Source: Candidatus Altimarinota bacterium (GTDB lineage: Bacteria; Patescibacteria; JAEDAM01; BD1-5; UBA2023). From it: 10,949 nt of DNA. The DNA is taken from contig JAGYHI010000031.1 of the NCBI GenBank assembly GCA_018457335.1, positions 1 through 10,949 of the forward strand. The letters run 5' to 3'. Below are positions 1 through 9,522 of the stretch, piece by piece. The translations under genes were made by a program, and so were the position numbers. The notes below the pieces were generated by a model. It had not been told where the DNA came from and searched no databases. It was given only the letters and a program-made list of their open reading frames with translations. Within the stretch, counting starts at the first letter, position 1, and each line of letters opens with the position of its first letter.

Positions 1-196
1 CGAGTTTATTTGACCCCAAGACTTTTGTTTTAAAAGGGTGGTTCTTGGATTTTTGTCATTCAAGGCAAAAATGACTTAGGTTCTTCTTTTCGTGCAATTT
101 ATTATAATTTGTGGTATTCTGGAATAGTCACAAAAGAAAGGGAGAATAAAAATGCTCCTAAAAAATTTAAATTAAAAAATAAAAATCTTTCTTTTT

Positions 197-1231
197 CTAA
201 CTCGGTATCACCACATTATCTAAAATCCAATCGAGAATTTTTTTCGTTTGTATACCCTCACTTGCTCCTTCATAAGAAATCCCGATTCGATGTCCACAAA
301 TCATCGGCATGAGAAATTTGACATCTTCGGGGAGGACGCTGTCGCGACCCTGTAAAAGTGCGAAAACTCGTGCTCCGCGGATGAGTGCGAGTCCGGCTCG
401 CGTCGAGGCTCCATAGTCGAGGATATTCATTTCTGTATCGATATTATTGTCCTCCAAAAATCGCATACTGCCCTCAAAAGTCGTCAGCGCACGGGTGGCT
501 GAGATGAGATCGCTCACATAGTCATAGATTTTTTCGTCGACATAAACCGTCTTTTCGATATAGTCTATCATCTCCAAAATATCCGCACTTGAGATTTTGA
601 GATTTTTTATGGTTTTTTGCTGGCTTTTTTTGGTTTCATTTTTGAAAATATTTTTTTCGTCTTCTGGGTGTGGGTAATCCAAAATAATCTTCATAAAAAA
701 TCGGTCGAGTTGTGCTTCTGGGAGTGGGTAAGTCCCCTCGTGTTCGAGTGGATTTTGGGTCGCAAAGACAAAAAATGGATCTGGCAGGTCGAGTGTTTTT
801 TCAGCAAGGGTGATTTGCTTTTCCTCCATGGCTTCGAGGAGGGCAGACTGGACTTTTGGTGGTGTCCGATTGATTTCATCCGCGAGCAGAATATTCGTAA
901 AAATTGGTCATTTTCGGATACTAAATTCACTCTTTGATGGTTTATAAATCTCGGCTCCCATCACATCAGACGGTAGTAGATCCGGCGTGAAAGAAATCCG
1001 CTTAAAATCCAAATCCAAAATTTTTGAAATTGTGCGAATTGTCTTGGTTTTTCCAAGTCCTGGTACTCACTCGAGGAGCGCGTGCCCACCACTAAACATC
1101 GTGACAATCAATAAATCGACGAGTTCATCTTGCCCGATGATAGTTTTTTTCATTTCATTTTTTATCTCCAAAAAAGTTTGGTGAATATGAGAAAGTCCTT
1201 CATTCATAAAACAAAAATAATTTTCTTCCAT
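197..1231 (-). CDS. moxR: Mirror copy of the MoxR-family ATPase
   Basis: The translation is identical to the right-arm gene at 9719-10753, with the two TGA glycine codons at 1067-1069 and 908-910 on the complement. All ATPase motifs are retained. It is probably a fold-back duplicate rather than a second locus. Under the standard code only the C-terminal 210 residues (from an internal Met, 197-829) would be called, losing both Walker motifs. Confidence 0.85.
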
Positions 1232-1337
1232 TGTATTGATTTTTTGAAAAAAGGGAAATGAATTTGAGAAATAGATTTTGGAGGAGAGAATTAAGAATTT
1301 AGAAAATAGAGTTTTTTAGGTTAAAAATACAATACCC

Positions 1338-1427
1338 GTCATTCCCGCGCAGGCGGGAATCTGGGTGGAAATATCTTACTTGGACTAAAATACTGCACTG
1401 GATCCCCGGGTCAAGCCCGAGGATGAC
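1338..1427. repeat. Mirror copy of REPIN-like element B
   Basis: The reverse complement of 9523-9612, starting GTCATTCC and ending GGATGAC, with both hairpins intact. It lies in the left-arm gap between the regulator and moxR copies. Confidence 0.62.
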
Positions 1428-1457
1428 AATGCCGAAGAATTCAGAAAAACAACAAAT

Positions 1458-1537
1458 GTCATCCTGAACTTGTTTCAGGATCTCTAAAAAATATTTCATA
1501 GTTTTGCACTAGATTCCGGATCGGAGTCCGGAATGAC
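1458..1537. repeat. Mirror copy of REPIN-like element A
   Basis: The reverse complement of 9413-9492, starting GTCATCC and ending GGAATGAC, with both 8-bp hairpins intact. It lies in the left-arm gap 1232-1607. Confidence 0.62.
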
Positions 1538-1556
1538 AATTTGGGAAAGTAAAACC

Positions 1557-1585
1557 AAAAAATCCCCCCATAAAGGAGAGATTTT
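1557..1585 (-). terminator. Mirror copy of the Fur-like gene terminator
   Basis: The complement of the hairpin and T-run at 9365-9393. It follows the left-arm regulator on the - strand. Confidence 0.68.
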
Positions 1586-1607
1586 CAAATTTTAAATCAA
1601 GAATATG

Positions 1608-1976
1608 CTACGAAGCAATCACACAATCATCACAAGACTTCACGCGGGCGTGCGTCTCCATAAAAGTGTGATTAGAGGGAAGGGGAATGTGCTCATCGGT
1701 GATGCTTCCACAATTTTCACAAAAAGTGATAATGACACCGTCACCAGAGTTTTCACTTCGGCTCGCAAAAATGACACGCTCACCAGCGACTTTCATCTCG
1801 TGGATGAGTCCCTCTTTTTTGAAGGCATCGACAATACGATAGAGCGTCGCGAGATCCATGGTCGCGTCTTTTCCGCTGACAAGGGTTTCTTTGAGTTCTT
1901 TAAAAGTGATATGTGTGTGCTGAGAAATAATCTCTACAAATCGCCGTCTCGGCTCTGTGATACGAGTTGTTGCCAT
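1608..1976 (-). CDS. Mirror copy of the Fur-superfamily regulator
   Basis: The translation is identical to the right-arm gene at 8974-9342, including the winged-helix signature and both CxxC pairs. A 133-residue open frame on the opposite strand of this region is an antisense shadow. It is probably a duplicate made by the fold-back rather than a paralogue. Confidence 0.78.
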   Translation of the reverse strand: MATTRITEPRRRFVEIISQHTHITFKELKETLVSGKDATMDLATLYRIVDAFKKEGLIHEMKVAGERVIFASRSENSGDGVIITFCENCGSITDEHIPLPSNHTFMETHARVKSCDDCVIAS

Positions 1977-2021
1977 AAAATTTTATTAAAAAGTACAATT
2001 TTTTGATACAAGAATACACGT

Positions 2022-2049
2022 ATTATACTCATTTTTCCATTTTTTGCAA
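2022..2049 (-). promoter_or_regulatory. Mirror copy of the Fur-like gene promoter
   Basis: The complement of TATAAT lies at 2022-2027 and the complement of TTGCAA at 2044-2049, with the same 16-base spacing as in the right arm. It would drive the left-arm copy of the regulator. Confidence 0.65.
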
Positions 2050-2060
2050 ATTTTTGCAAA
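2043..2060. promoter_or_regulatory. Mirror copy of the TTTGCAAA operator candidate
   Basis: The palindromes TTTGCAAA at 2043-2050 and 2053-2060 have the same spacing as in the right arm and overlap the -35 region of the left-arm promoter. Confidence 0.38.
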
Positions 2061-2065
2061 GGAAA

Positions 2066-5000
2066 TTAGATTCCTTTTTGTTTTTTATAAAATTGAATCA
2101 ATGGATTTTTTTGGAAAAATTGTCTGATATCTAAATAGTGACCATAATATCCTCTATGAGATTTTTCAAGCAAAGAATCCGGAATTTGTTCAGTATATTC
2201 AAGCGGTTTTGTTGTCAATAGACCAGCATTGAGAGAGTACTCAGGGAATCCATAATTCGAAGTAGGATAATTTTTTAGTGCGATATTTTCTATCCATACG
2301 AGTTCCGGATTTTTATTTTTGCTGATTGGATGTGCAAAAGTAATTTCTATTTGATTTTTATTTTGTGTTTGGAGTATGATTTTTTCTTGTTTTGTTTCTC
2401 CGAGAAATTGATGCTGTCCATTTTCAAGTGCTTCGATTTCTCCTATCATTTCGAGTTCTCCTTTTTCATTTTGAAGTGAGGAGATGTCAAAATTTTCTAG
2501 CATATCTTCAAGTTCTTCAAAGGAAATATCTCAGTGAGTATTAGTAATATTTCACAATGAAAGTGGAGATCCAATATTGACTACTTTCACAGCATCTTTG
2601 AGTTTATTGTGTCCATATTCAGCTCGCGTAAATCCGGCATTAAATAGTGTTTTTAAATCTAGATTTTTTTGGTTTTTTCCGAGATTTTCCTCCAAAATTT
2701 TTGCAATTTTTTTGTCTACAATAGTTCCTTTTTCATAATTCATTCTTAAATATTCACCCTTTGAATACATTCCTTCATCTGAAACTCCTGGTGCGCTATG
2801 CCAGTTTCCGCCACTTTGAGAGAAATAAAACAACCGTGGTTCGTAGACATCTCCCACCTTCACAAAGGCAAGTACATCTTTTCGAGCGGTATTAAAGTGG
2901 TCTGTAAGTAAGAAATTTTGTCCATCAATATTTGCTGTATATTTTGGTTTTACACCGAGTGCTTCGGTGATATTTTTCGTAGTCTCTGATTGATTTTTTG
3001 AGAAATCTGCAAGTGCATTTTTTGAGATTTCTTGAAAATTTGCATTGATTTTATCAACTTTGTTTTTAGTGATTTCAGTGATATTTTTAGGAGTTTCTGG
3101 GGTTTTCAGTGTTTTTTCTTTTTCTTCTACTTCTATTTTTTCTTCTTTTGTCTCCTCTTGTGAGTGTTTTTCTGCTTTATTTTCCTTTCACCAGTTAAGA
3201 ATGGTATTTTTCCAAGTCGGGATTCCGAGGCTTCCAAAAAGCGTACCAAAGAGAGATGAGTTATTTGCTGGGTTTACAGTCTCAGTAATACTTGTCTCAG
3301 CAATGTCAGAAGTGACCTCAGTGATTGGTTCAGCAACCGTTTCGATACTATCCATAAAAACTCGCCAGATTGGGCTTTCACTTCCAATGATACTGTCTCG
3401 ATGTACCGCATCAAAACATGCTTCCGCGATAATGGTTTGTTGTTTAGAATCAAATTCAGTAATGGTTTTTGTACCGTCATGAAGTGCTTGAATTGATGTT
3501 TCAAGCCAATCAGCATCGACATTGTGGTATCCCCATTTTGCAAGTCGATCCAGTGTTTTTTGGAAATTTGTTGTATCAAGTACATTGTTTTTCATGGCCT
3601 CGATGACCAGTTCTGGCACTTCTTTTCCATTGACCGTATCCGTAGCATTGAGAATATAAGTCATCACTTCATTTTTCGCTTGATTTTTCATTGTTTCGCT
3701 CGCGAAGATTTTATCGTTTAAGATACTCCAAAATTCTTCTGGTGTAGTGTGCTTTGTGAGTTCATCTTTAAATGTTTCAAAGTTTGTGTCACCGAGAGTG
3801 GTTTTGAGTTTATCAGCAATTCCTGTATCGATTTCATAAGAAATTTGAGGTGTAGAAGTCGGTGTGAGATTTGATGCATTTGGTGTTGGTGTATTTGGGA
3901 CGAGCGATCCTGTATTTTTCGTCGCCATACCATTTTGTACTGTGTATTTTGTCGAGTTTGAAGCGACATTTTCTTGGAAAAGTCCACTGTTTGTCAGCCA
4001 CTGTGTCACGACACTTGATGCTCCGTAGATTCCACCACTGATGATACCAGTTTTCCAAGCTGTTTTTGTTCGCTTATCCATAAAACTTTTGTGCGCAAAG
4101 TTGTAGTCTTCCACGAATGTGTCGATAGTTCGTATATAGGCTGGATTATTTCTCATTGTTTCGAGATTGAGTCCGAGTTTTTTCATACCAGCCTCTACAT
4201 TTCGGTAGAGTGCGTCGAGGTCTTGTTCTCGCTCACCACCACTGGCAGAGTACAAGAAATTGTGTCCTGTTTCGAGTCCAGCATCGAGTCGTGCGAGTGA
4301 CTGTGCAATCCATTTTGTATAGTAGTCTCGGTCTTTTTCTGAGAGTTCTTCTTTTGTGAAGTAGGTCTCAAGTTTTTTGTTGAGATTATTTATCGGCGCA
4401 AAATGCTGTTGTGTAGCATTTGTGATAATAGAGCGTCGTTGTAGAAAAATTGTCCTATCTCCGTCTTGATTTTCTTCGATTTTGACAATTCGAAATCCAG
4501 CAGGCGAGAAATGTGGATTTTTCCCAGTGTTTTTGTATTCCTCGTATTCTTGCATGATTTTACTAAGGTCCTCATCATCAATTTTATTTTTCTTGCAGTA
4601 TTTTTCAAATTCTTCGGTCGAAAAAGTGAAATTTTGATTTTCATATCGATTTTTTCCAAATACTTTTTCATCGCTTTCAAGTTTTGCCAGGTGTTTGCTG
4701 AGTTTTTTGATTTCTTTTGAGAGTTTCTTTTTCTCTTTTGTATCTGATTCTGCATCGATTGCATTTTCAAGTTCAGCGATTTCTGCTTGCAGAGTTTTGA
4801 TTTGCTGTTTATTTGCGACCATTCGCTCTTCAAATCCTCTGTGCTCGTCGGTCATATCTGCATTTCGTCGGAGTCCTGAGATACTTCCCACGACAGATCC
4901 ACCACCGAGAATATTAGCGATTCCACCAGTGAGTGCGGAAAGTCCAGTAAGTGCTCCAGAAGTCGCAATTGCACTGAGATACGGGTGATTTTGAAGGGTT

Positions 5001-5302
5001 TTTCCGATTTTGTAGGTGCTGGTTTCTTTATCGCTGTTATTGATTTGATAGGCTCCTTTTGCCGTGTCGAGGATATCGATAGAGACTGAGATTTTTTGCT
5101 CGATGAGTTTTTCGAGTGTTTTTGGGCTCGCGAGGTATTTTTTGACTTCATCACTTTGACTGTGGATATTGAGTCCAGTCGCTTTTGAGATGAGTTCAGA
5201 GAGATAGACATCACTTTTTAAAGTTTTTATAGCCTCTTCTGCTGAGATTTTTCCGTCTTTGATTTGGATAAGTGTTTGTTTATATGATTTGAGGTTTTCC
5301 GC
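2066..5302 (-). CDS. Mirror copy of the large protein gene, truncated at the junction
   Basis: This copy is identical in translation to the right-arm gene from residue 116 of that fragment to the TAA stop, and it carries the same three in-frame TGA codons (complement at 3188-3190, 2552-2554 and 2531-2533). It lacks the spacer-encoded 115 codons: upstream of 5302 the frame runs into antisense spacer sequence and reaches a stop near 5390. An apparent TTG start at 5308 is created by the junction and should not be believed. It is probably a product of the fold-back rather than a second gene. Confidence 0.72.
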
Positions 5303-5647
5303 GAGCAATACAATAAATCAAGTTGGTATGCGAAACCTTTTTACTTCTTCCGACGAAAAGGTATCATCAAAAAATCTCAACAAAAGGCACTAGAAAATCT
5401 CAAAGAAAATACAACTTTCGAGCAGTCTACTGCTTTTGCAGAGCGAAATAGCCGTGAAAATGCTTTACACAATAACACTTCGGTAAATACAATTCAAAAT
5501 GAAAATATCGATAAATTTGTAAAAGAATATAGTGTCGGGAAAATCTCGAAAAATGAACTTCGAGCAAGAATTGTAGATATATTTGTCGACCAAGATATGG
5601 ATGAATTTAAAAAAATCGATACTGTGGCTTCAAATCTGGAAAAACAA
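5303..5647. other. Unique spacer (loop) of the palindrome
   Basis: These 345 bases are present once and separate the two arms. On the + strand they are open in the frame of the large gene for 115 codons and encode a mostly helical, charged sequence, so they are coding DNA rather than an intergenic loop. The only ATG in that frame is at 5597; no in-frame GTG or TTG is present. The point 5302/5303 is the suspected chimera junction, because to its left the same reading frame runs into antisense sequence of the duplicated gene (TGA at 5285, TAA at 5219). A loop of a few hundred bases fits inverted chimeras formed by template switching; that mechanism is inference. Confidence 0.85.
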
Positions 5648-8600
5648 GCGGAAAACCTCAAATCATATAAACAAACACTTATCCAAATCAAAGACGGAAA
5701 AATCTCAGCAGAAGAGGCTATAAAAACTTTAAAAAGTGATGTCTATCTCTCTGAACTCATCTCAAAAGCGACTGGACTCAATATCCACAGTCAAAGTGAT
5801 GAAGTCAAAAAATACCTCGCGAGCCCAAAAACACTCGAAAAACTCATCGAGCAAAAAATCTCAGTCTCTATCGATATCCTCGACACGGCAAAAGGAGCCT
5901 ATCAAATCAATAACAGCGATAAAGAAACCAGCACCTACAAAATCGGAAAAACCCTTCAAAATCACCCGTATCTCAGTGCAATTGCGACTTCTGGAGCACT
6001 TACTGGACTTTCCGCACTCACTGGTGGAATCGCTAATATTCTCGGTGGTGGATCTGTCGTGGGAAGTATCTCAGGACTCCGACGAAATGCAGATATGACC
6101 GACGAGCACAGAGGATTTGAAGAGCGAATGGTCGCAAATAAACAGCAAATCAAAACTCTGCAAGCAGAAATCGCTGAACTTGAAAATGCAATCGATGCAG
6201 AATCAGATACAAAAGAGAAAAAGAAACTCTCAAAAGAAATCAAAAAACTCAGCAAACACCTGGCAAAACTTGAAAGCGATGAAAAAGTATTTGGAAAAAA
6301 TCGATATGAAAATCAAAATTTCACTTTTTCGACCGAAGAATTTGAAAAATACTGCAAGAAAAATAAAATTGATGATGAGGACCTTAGTAAAATCATGCAA
6401 GAATACGAGGAATACAAAAACACTGGGAAAAATCCACATTTCTCGCCTGCTGGATTTCGAATTGTCAAAATCGAAGAAAATCAAGACGGAGATAGGACAA
6501 TTTTTCTACAACGACGCTCTATTATCACAAATGCTACACAACAGCATTTTGCGCCGATAAATAATCTCAACAAAAAACTTGAGACCTACTTCACAAAAGA
6601 AGAACTCTCAGAAAAAGACCGAGACTACTATACAAAATGGATTGCACAGTCACTCGCACGACTCGATGCTGGACTCGAAACAGGACACAATTTCTTGTAC
6701 TCTGCCAGTGGTGGTGAGCGAGAACAAGACCTCGACGCACTCTACCGAAATGTAGAGGCTGGTATGAAAAAACTCGGACTCAATCTCGAAACAATGAGAA
6801 ATAATCCAGCCTATATACGAACTATCGACACATTCGTGGAAGACTACAACTTTGCGCACAAAAGTTTTATGGATAAGCGAACAAAAACAGCTTGGAAAAC
6901 TGGTATCATCAGTGGTGGAATCTACGGAGCATCAAGTGTCGTGACACAGTGGCTGACAAACAGTGGACTTTTCCAAGAAAATGTCGCTTCAAACTCGACA
7001 AAATACACAGTACAAAATGGTATGGCGACGAAAAATACAGGATCGCTCGTCCCAAATACACCAACACCAAATGCATCAAATCTCACACCGACTTCTACAC
7101 CTCAAATTTCTTATGAAATCGATACAGGAATTGCTGATAAACTCAAAACCACTCTCGGTGACACAAACTTTGAAACATTTAAAGATGAACTCACAAAGCA
7201 CACTACACCAGAAGAATTTTGGAGTATCTTAAACGATAAAATCTTCGCGAGCGAAACAATGAAAAATCAAGCGAAAAATGAAGTGATGACTTATATTCTC
7301 AATGCTACGGATACGGTCAATGGAAAAGAAGTGCCAGAACTGGTCATCGAGGCCATGAAAAACAATGTACTTGATACAACAAATTTCCAAAAAACACTGG
7401 ATCGACTTGCAAAATGGGGATACCACAATGTCGATGCTGATTGGCTTGAAACATCAATTCAAGCACTTCATGACGGTACAAAAACCATTACTGAATTTGA
7501 TTCTAAACAACAAACCATTATCGCGGAAGCATGTTTTGATGCGGTACATCGAGACAGTATCATTGGAAGTGAAAGCCCAATCTGGCGAGTTTTTATGGAT
7601 AGTATCGAAACGGTTGCTGAACCAATCACTGAGGTCACTTCTGACATTGCTGAGACAAGTATTACTGAGACTGTAAACCCAGCAAATAACTCATCTCTCT
7701 TTGGTACGCTTTTTGGAAGCCTCGGAATCCCGACTTGGAAAAATACCATTCTTAACTGGTGAAAGGAAAATAAAGCAGAAAAACACTCACAAGAGGAGAC
7801 AAAAGAAGAAAAAATAGAAGTAGAAGAAAAAGAAAAAACACTGAAAACCCCAGAAACTCCTAAAAATATCACTGAAATCACTAAAAACAAAGTTGATAAA
7901 ATCAATGCAAATTTTCAAGAAATCTCAAAAAATGCACTTGCAGATTTCTCAAAAAATCAATCAGAGACTACGAAAAATATCACCGAAGCACTCGGTGTAA
8001 AACCAAAATATACAGCAAATATTGATGGACAAAATTTCTTACTTACAGACCACTTTAATACCGCTCGAAAAGATGTACTTGCCTTTGTGAAGGTGGGAGA
8101 TGTCTACGAACCACGGTTGTTTTATTTCTCTCAAAGTGGCGGAAACTGGCATAGCGCACCAGGAGTTTCAGATGAAGGAATGTATTCAAAGGGTGAATAT
8201 TTAAGAATGAATTATGAAAAAGGAACTATTGTAGACAAAAAAATTGCAAAAATTTTGGAGGAAAATCTCGGAAAAAACCAAAAAAATCTAGATTTAAAAA
8301 CACTATTTAATGCCGGATTTACGCGAGCTGAATATGGACACAATAAACTCAAAGATGCTGTGAAAGTAGTCAATATTGGATCTCCACTTTCATTGTGAAA
8401 TATTACTAATACTCACTGAGATATTTCCTTTGAAGAACTTGAAGATATGCTAGAAAATTTTGACATCTCCTCACTTCAAAATGAAAAAGGAGAACTCGAA
8501 ATGATAGGAGAAATCGAAGCACTTGAAAATGGACAGCATCAATTTCTCGGAGAAACAAAACAAGAAAAAATCATACTCCAAACACAAAATAAAAATCAAA

Positions 8601-8884
8601 TAGAAATTACTTTTGCACATCCAATCAGCAAAAATAAAAATCCGGAACTCGTATGGATAGAAAATATCGCACTAAAAAATTATCCTACTTCGAATTATGG
8701 ATTCCCTGAGTACTCTCTCAATGCTGGTCTATTGACAACAAAACCGCTTGAATATACTGAACAAATTCCGGATTCTTTGCTTGAAAAATCTCATAGAGGA
8801 TATTATGGTCACTATTTAGATATCAGACAATTTTTCCAAAAAAATCCATTGATTCAATTTTATAAAAAACAAAAAGGAATCTAA
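5303..8884 (+). CDS. Large putative membrane/coiled-coil protein, N-terminus missing, three TGA-encoded glycines
   Basis: I do not recognise this protein. 1193 codons are visible, ending in TAA; the true start lies beyond the chimera junction at 5303, because the frame is already open there with protein-like sequence. ATG 5597 is an internal candidate only. Numbering from 5303: an aromatic/basic stretch (8-24); a charged helical region; a glycine-rich hydrophobic segment (about 221-259); a Lys/Glu-rich coiled coil (about 272-330); a second hydrophobic segment (about 531-553); a Thr/Pro/Asn/Ser linker (about 576-603); a second helical region (about 604-790); a KE-rich stretch (821-855); and a C-terminal region (about 900-1193) containing 'FYFSQSGGNWHSAPG' and 'YSKGEY'. 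In-frame TGAs at 7760, 8396 and 8417 (residues 820, 1032, 1039) are read as Gly. Under the standard code the gene would fall into three or more pieces. The two hydrophobic segments suggest membrane association, with the linker possibly exposed. It sits 89 bp upstream of the Fur-like gene. Confidence 0.82.
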
Positions 8885-8892
8885 TTTCCTTT
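8873..8892 (+). terminator. Weak hairpin over the stop codon of the large gene
   Basis: A 7-bp stem (AAAGGAA, 8873-8879, with TTCCTTT, 8886-8892) and a 6-base loop straddle the TAA at 8882-8884. The stem has only two G-C pairs and is followed by GCAAAAAT, not a U-tract, so it is a poor rho-independent terminator. It may be a chance AT-rich dyad. No better terminator lies between this gene and the promoter of the next one. The mirror copy is at 2058-2077. Confidence 0.2.
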
Positions 8893-8907
8893 GCAAAAAT
8901 TTGCAAA
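8890..8907. promoter_or_regulatory. Candidate operator: two TTTGCAAA palindromes 10 bp apart
   Basis: Two perfect 8-bp palindromes TTTGCAAA (8890-8897 and 8900-8907) are separated by AA. Their repeat period is 10 bp, about one helical turn, so both would face the same side of the DNA. They overlap the -35 region of the Fur-like gene. This layout suits a dimeric winged-helix repressor, and autoregulation by the adjacent gene product is a natural guess, but nothing in the sequence proves it. AT-rich sequence raises the chance of coincidence. Confidence 0.4.
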
Positions 8908-8928
8908 AAATGGAAAAATGAGTATAAT
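8901..8928 (+). promoter_or_regulatory. Sigma70-type promoter of the Fur-like gene
   Basis: A perfect -10 hexamer TATAAT lies at 8923-8928. A -35-like TTGCAA lies at 8901-8906, 16 bases upstream, in the gap between the large gene and the regulator. Transcription should begin near 8935, leaving a leader of about 39 bases that has no Shine-Dalgarno sequence before the ATG at 8974. The regulator can therefore be transcribed independently of the large gene. Confidence 0.7.
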
Positions 8929-8937
8929 ACGTGTATT
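8926..8937. promoter_or_regulatory. AATAC-N2-GTATT dyad over the -10 and start point
   Basis: A perfect 5-bp inverted repeat with a 2-base centre overlaps the end of the -10 box and the predicted transcription start of the Fur-like gene. This is a position where a bound repressor would block RNA polymerase. It is short and may be chance. The mirror copy is at 2013-2024. Confidence 0.25.
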
Positions 8938-8973
8938 CTTGTATCAAAAAATTGTACTTTTTAATAAAATTTT

Positions 8974-9342
8974 ATGGCAACAACTCGTATCACAGAGCCG
9001 AGACGGCGATTTGTAGAGATTATTTCTCAGCACACACATATCACTTTTAAAGAACTCAAAGAAACCCTTGTCAGCGGAAAAGACGCGACCATGGATCTCG
9101 CGACGCTCTATCGTATTGTCGATGCCTTCAAAAAAGAGGGACTCATCCACGAGATGAAAGTCGCTGGTGAGCGTGTCATTTTTGCGAGCCGAAGTGAAAA
9201 CTCTGGTGACGGTGTCATTATCACTTTTTGTGAAAATTGTGGAAGCATCACCGATGAGCACATTCCCCTTCCCTCTAATCACACTTTTATGGAGACGCAC
9301 GCCCGCGTGAAGTCTTGTGATGATTGTGTGATTGCTTCGTAG
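8974..9342 (+). CDS. Fur-superfamily metal- or peroxide-responsive transcriptional regulator
   Basis: This 122-residue protein has the Fur-family layout. The N-terminal winged helix includes the recognition-helix signature 'DLATLYRIVDAFKKEGLI' (residues 41-58), equivalent to the usual D-x-A-T-V-Y-R-x-L of Fur, Zur and PerR. The C-terminal dimerisation part carries two CxxC pairs, C86/C89 ('CENCG') and C115/C118, which in the family hold a structural zinc. The usual histidine cluster just before the first CxxC (HHHxxC) is replaced by a sequence without histidine ('GVIITFC'), so the regulatory metal site is altered or absent and the subtype cannot be named. It is slightly shorter than typical members (130-150). 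The start is the first ATG after the promoter; there is no Shine-Dalgarno sequence. It has its own promoter and terminator, so it is probably monocistronic. The stop is TAG. Confidence 0.85.
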   Translation: MATTRITEPRRRFVEIISQHTHITFKELKETLVSGKDATMDLATLYRIVDAFKKEGLIHEMKVAGERVIFASRSENSGDGVIITFCENCGSITDEHIPLPSNHTFMETHARVKSCDDCVIAS

Positions 9343-9364
9343 CATATTCTTGATTTAAAATTTG

Positions 9365-9393
9365 AAAATCTCTCCTTTATGGGGGGATTTTTT
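9365..9393 (+). terminator. Rho-independent terminator of the Fur-like gene
   Basis: The RNA would form an 11-bp stem of AAAAUCUCUCC (9365-9375) with GGGGGGAUUUU (9381-9391), including two U-G wobble pairs, around a UUUAU loop. A run of six U (9388-9393) begins in the stem's 3' side. It lies 22 bases after the stop codon. The wobble pairs become C-A mismatches on the other strand, so the hairpin is stronger in the + direction, as expected for this gene. Confidence 0.72.
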
Positions 9394-9412
9394 GGTTTTA
9401 CTTTCCCAAATT

Positions 9413-9492
9413 GTCATTCCGGACTCCGATCCGGAATCTAGTGCAAAACTATGAAATATTTTTTAGAGATCCTGAAACAAGTTCAGGATGAC
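9413..9492. repeat. REPIN-like element A (two palindromes in inverted orientation)
   Basis: This 80-bp element is bounded by GTCATTCC (9413-9420) and GGATGAC (9486-9492). Inside are two hairpins: ATTCCGGA/TCCGGAAT (8-bp stem, 9416-9437) and ATCCTGAA/TTCAGGAT (8-bp stem, 9469-9489). The first unit reads GTCAT-hairpin-CTAGTGC and the second is a related unit in reverse, giving the REP-pair layout called REPIN. It lies in the 376-bp gene-free gap between the regulator's terminator and moxR. The hairpin cores are far more GC-rich than the surroundings. Confidence 0.65.
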
Positions 9493-9522
9493 ATTTGTTG
9501 TTTTTCTGAATTCTTCGGCATT

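Larger units (their letters stand above)
1..5302. repeat. Left arm of a 5.3-kb inverted repeat
   Basis: This segment is the reverse complement of 5648-10949. The two ends of the window mirror each other, and every open reading frame, TGA codon, promoter hexamer and hairpin I compared sits at the 10950-minus-x position in the other arm with identical translation. I found no mismatch in the stretches compared by eye. Absence of divergence over 5.3 kb, and two arms that end at the same outer base, suggest a fold-back chimera rather than an old genomic duplication. All genes in this arm should be treated as second copies of the right-arm genes. Confidence 0.95.

Noticed and set aside
2..79. Short open frame at the left edge ending in TAG (one TGA read as Gly)
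   Set aside because: Only 25 codons are visible, it crosses the GTCATT inverted repeat and has no recognisable sequence. It is too little to call a partial gene.
3188..5308. TTG at 5306-5308 as the start of the left-arm copy
   Set aside because: The codon lies in the spacer beyond the end of the repeat and exists only because of the fold-back junction.
7468..7905. 145-residue antisense frame, and other antisense or shifted frames within the large gene (for example 6117-6560)
   Set aside because: They overlap a long coding frame with consistent composition, are rich in Ser/Phe or Lys/Ser as expected of shadow translations, and have no domain or start signal.
5597..8884. ATG 5597 as the start of the large protein
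   Set aside because: The frame is open for 98 codons upstream to the junction with protein-like sequence, and no Shine-Dalgarno sequence precedes 5597. A truncated gene is more likely, though an internal start cannot be excluded.
8944..9345. 133-residue antisense frame over the Fur-like gene (mirror at 1605-2006)
   Set aside because: The sense strand encodes a recognisable winged-helix regulator with a promoter and terminator, so the antisense frame is a shadow.
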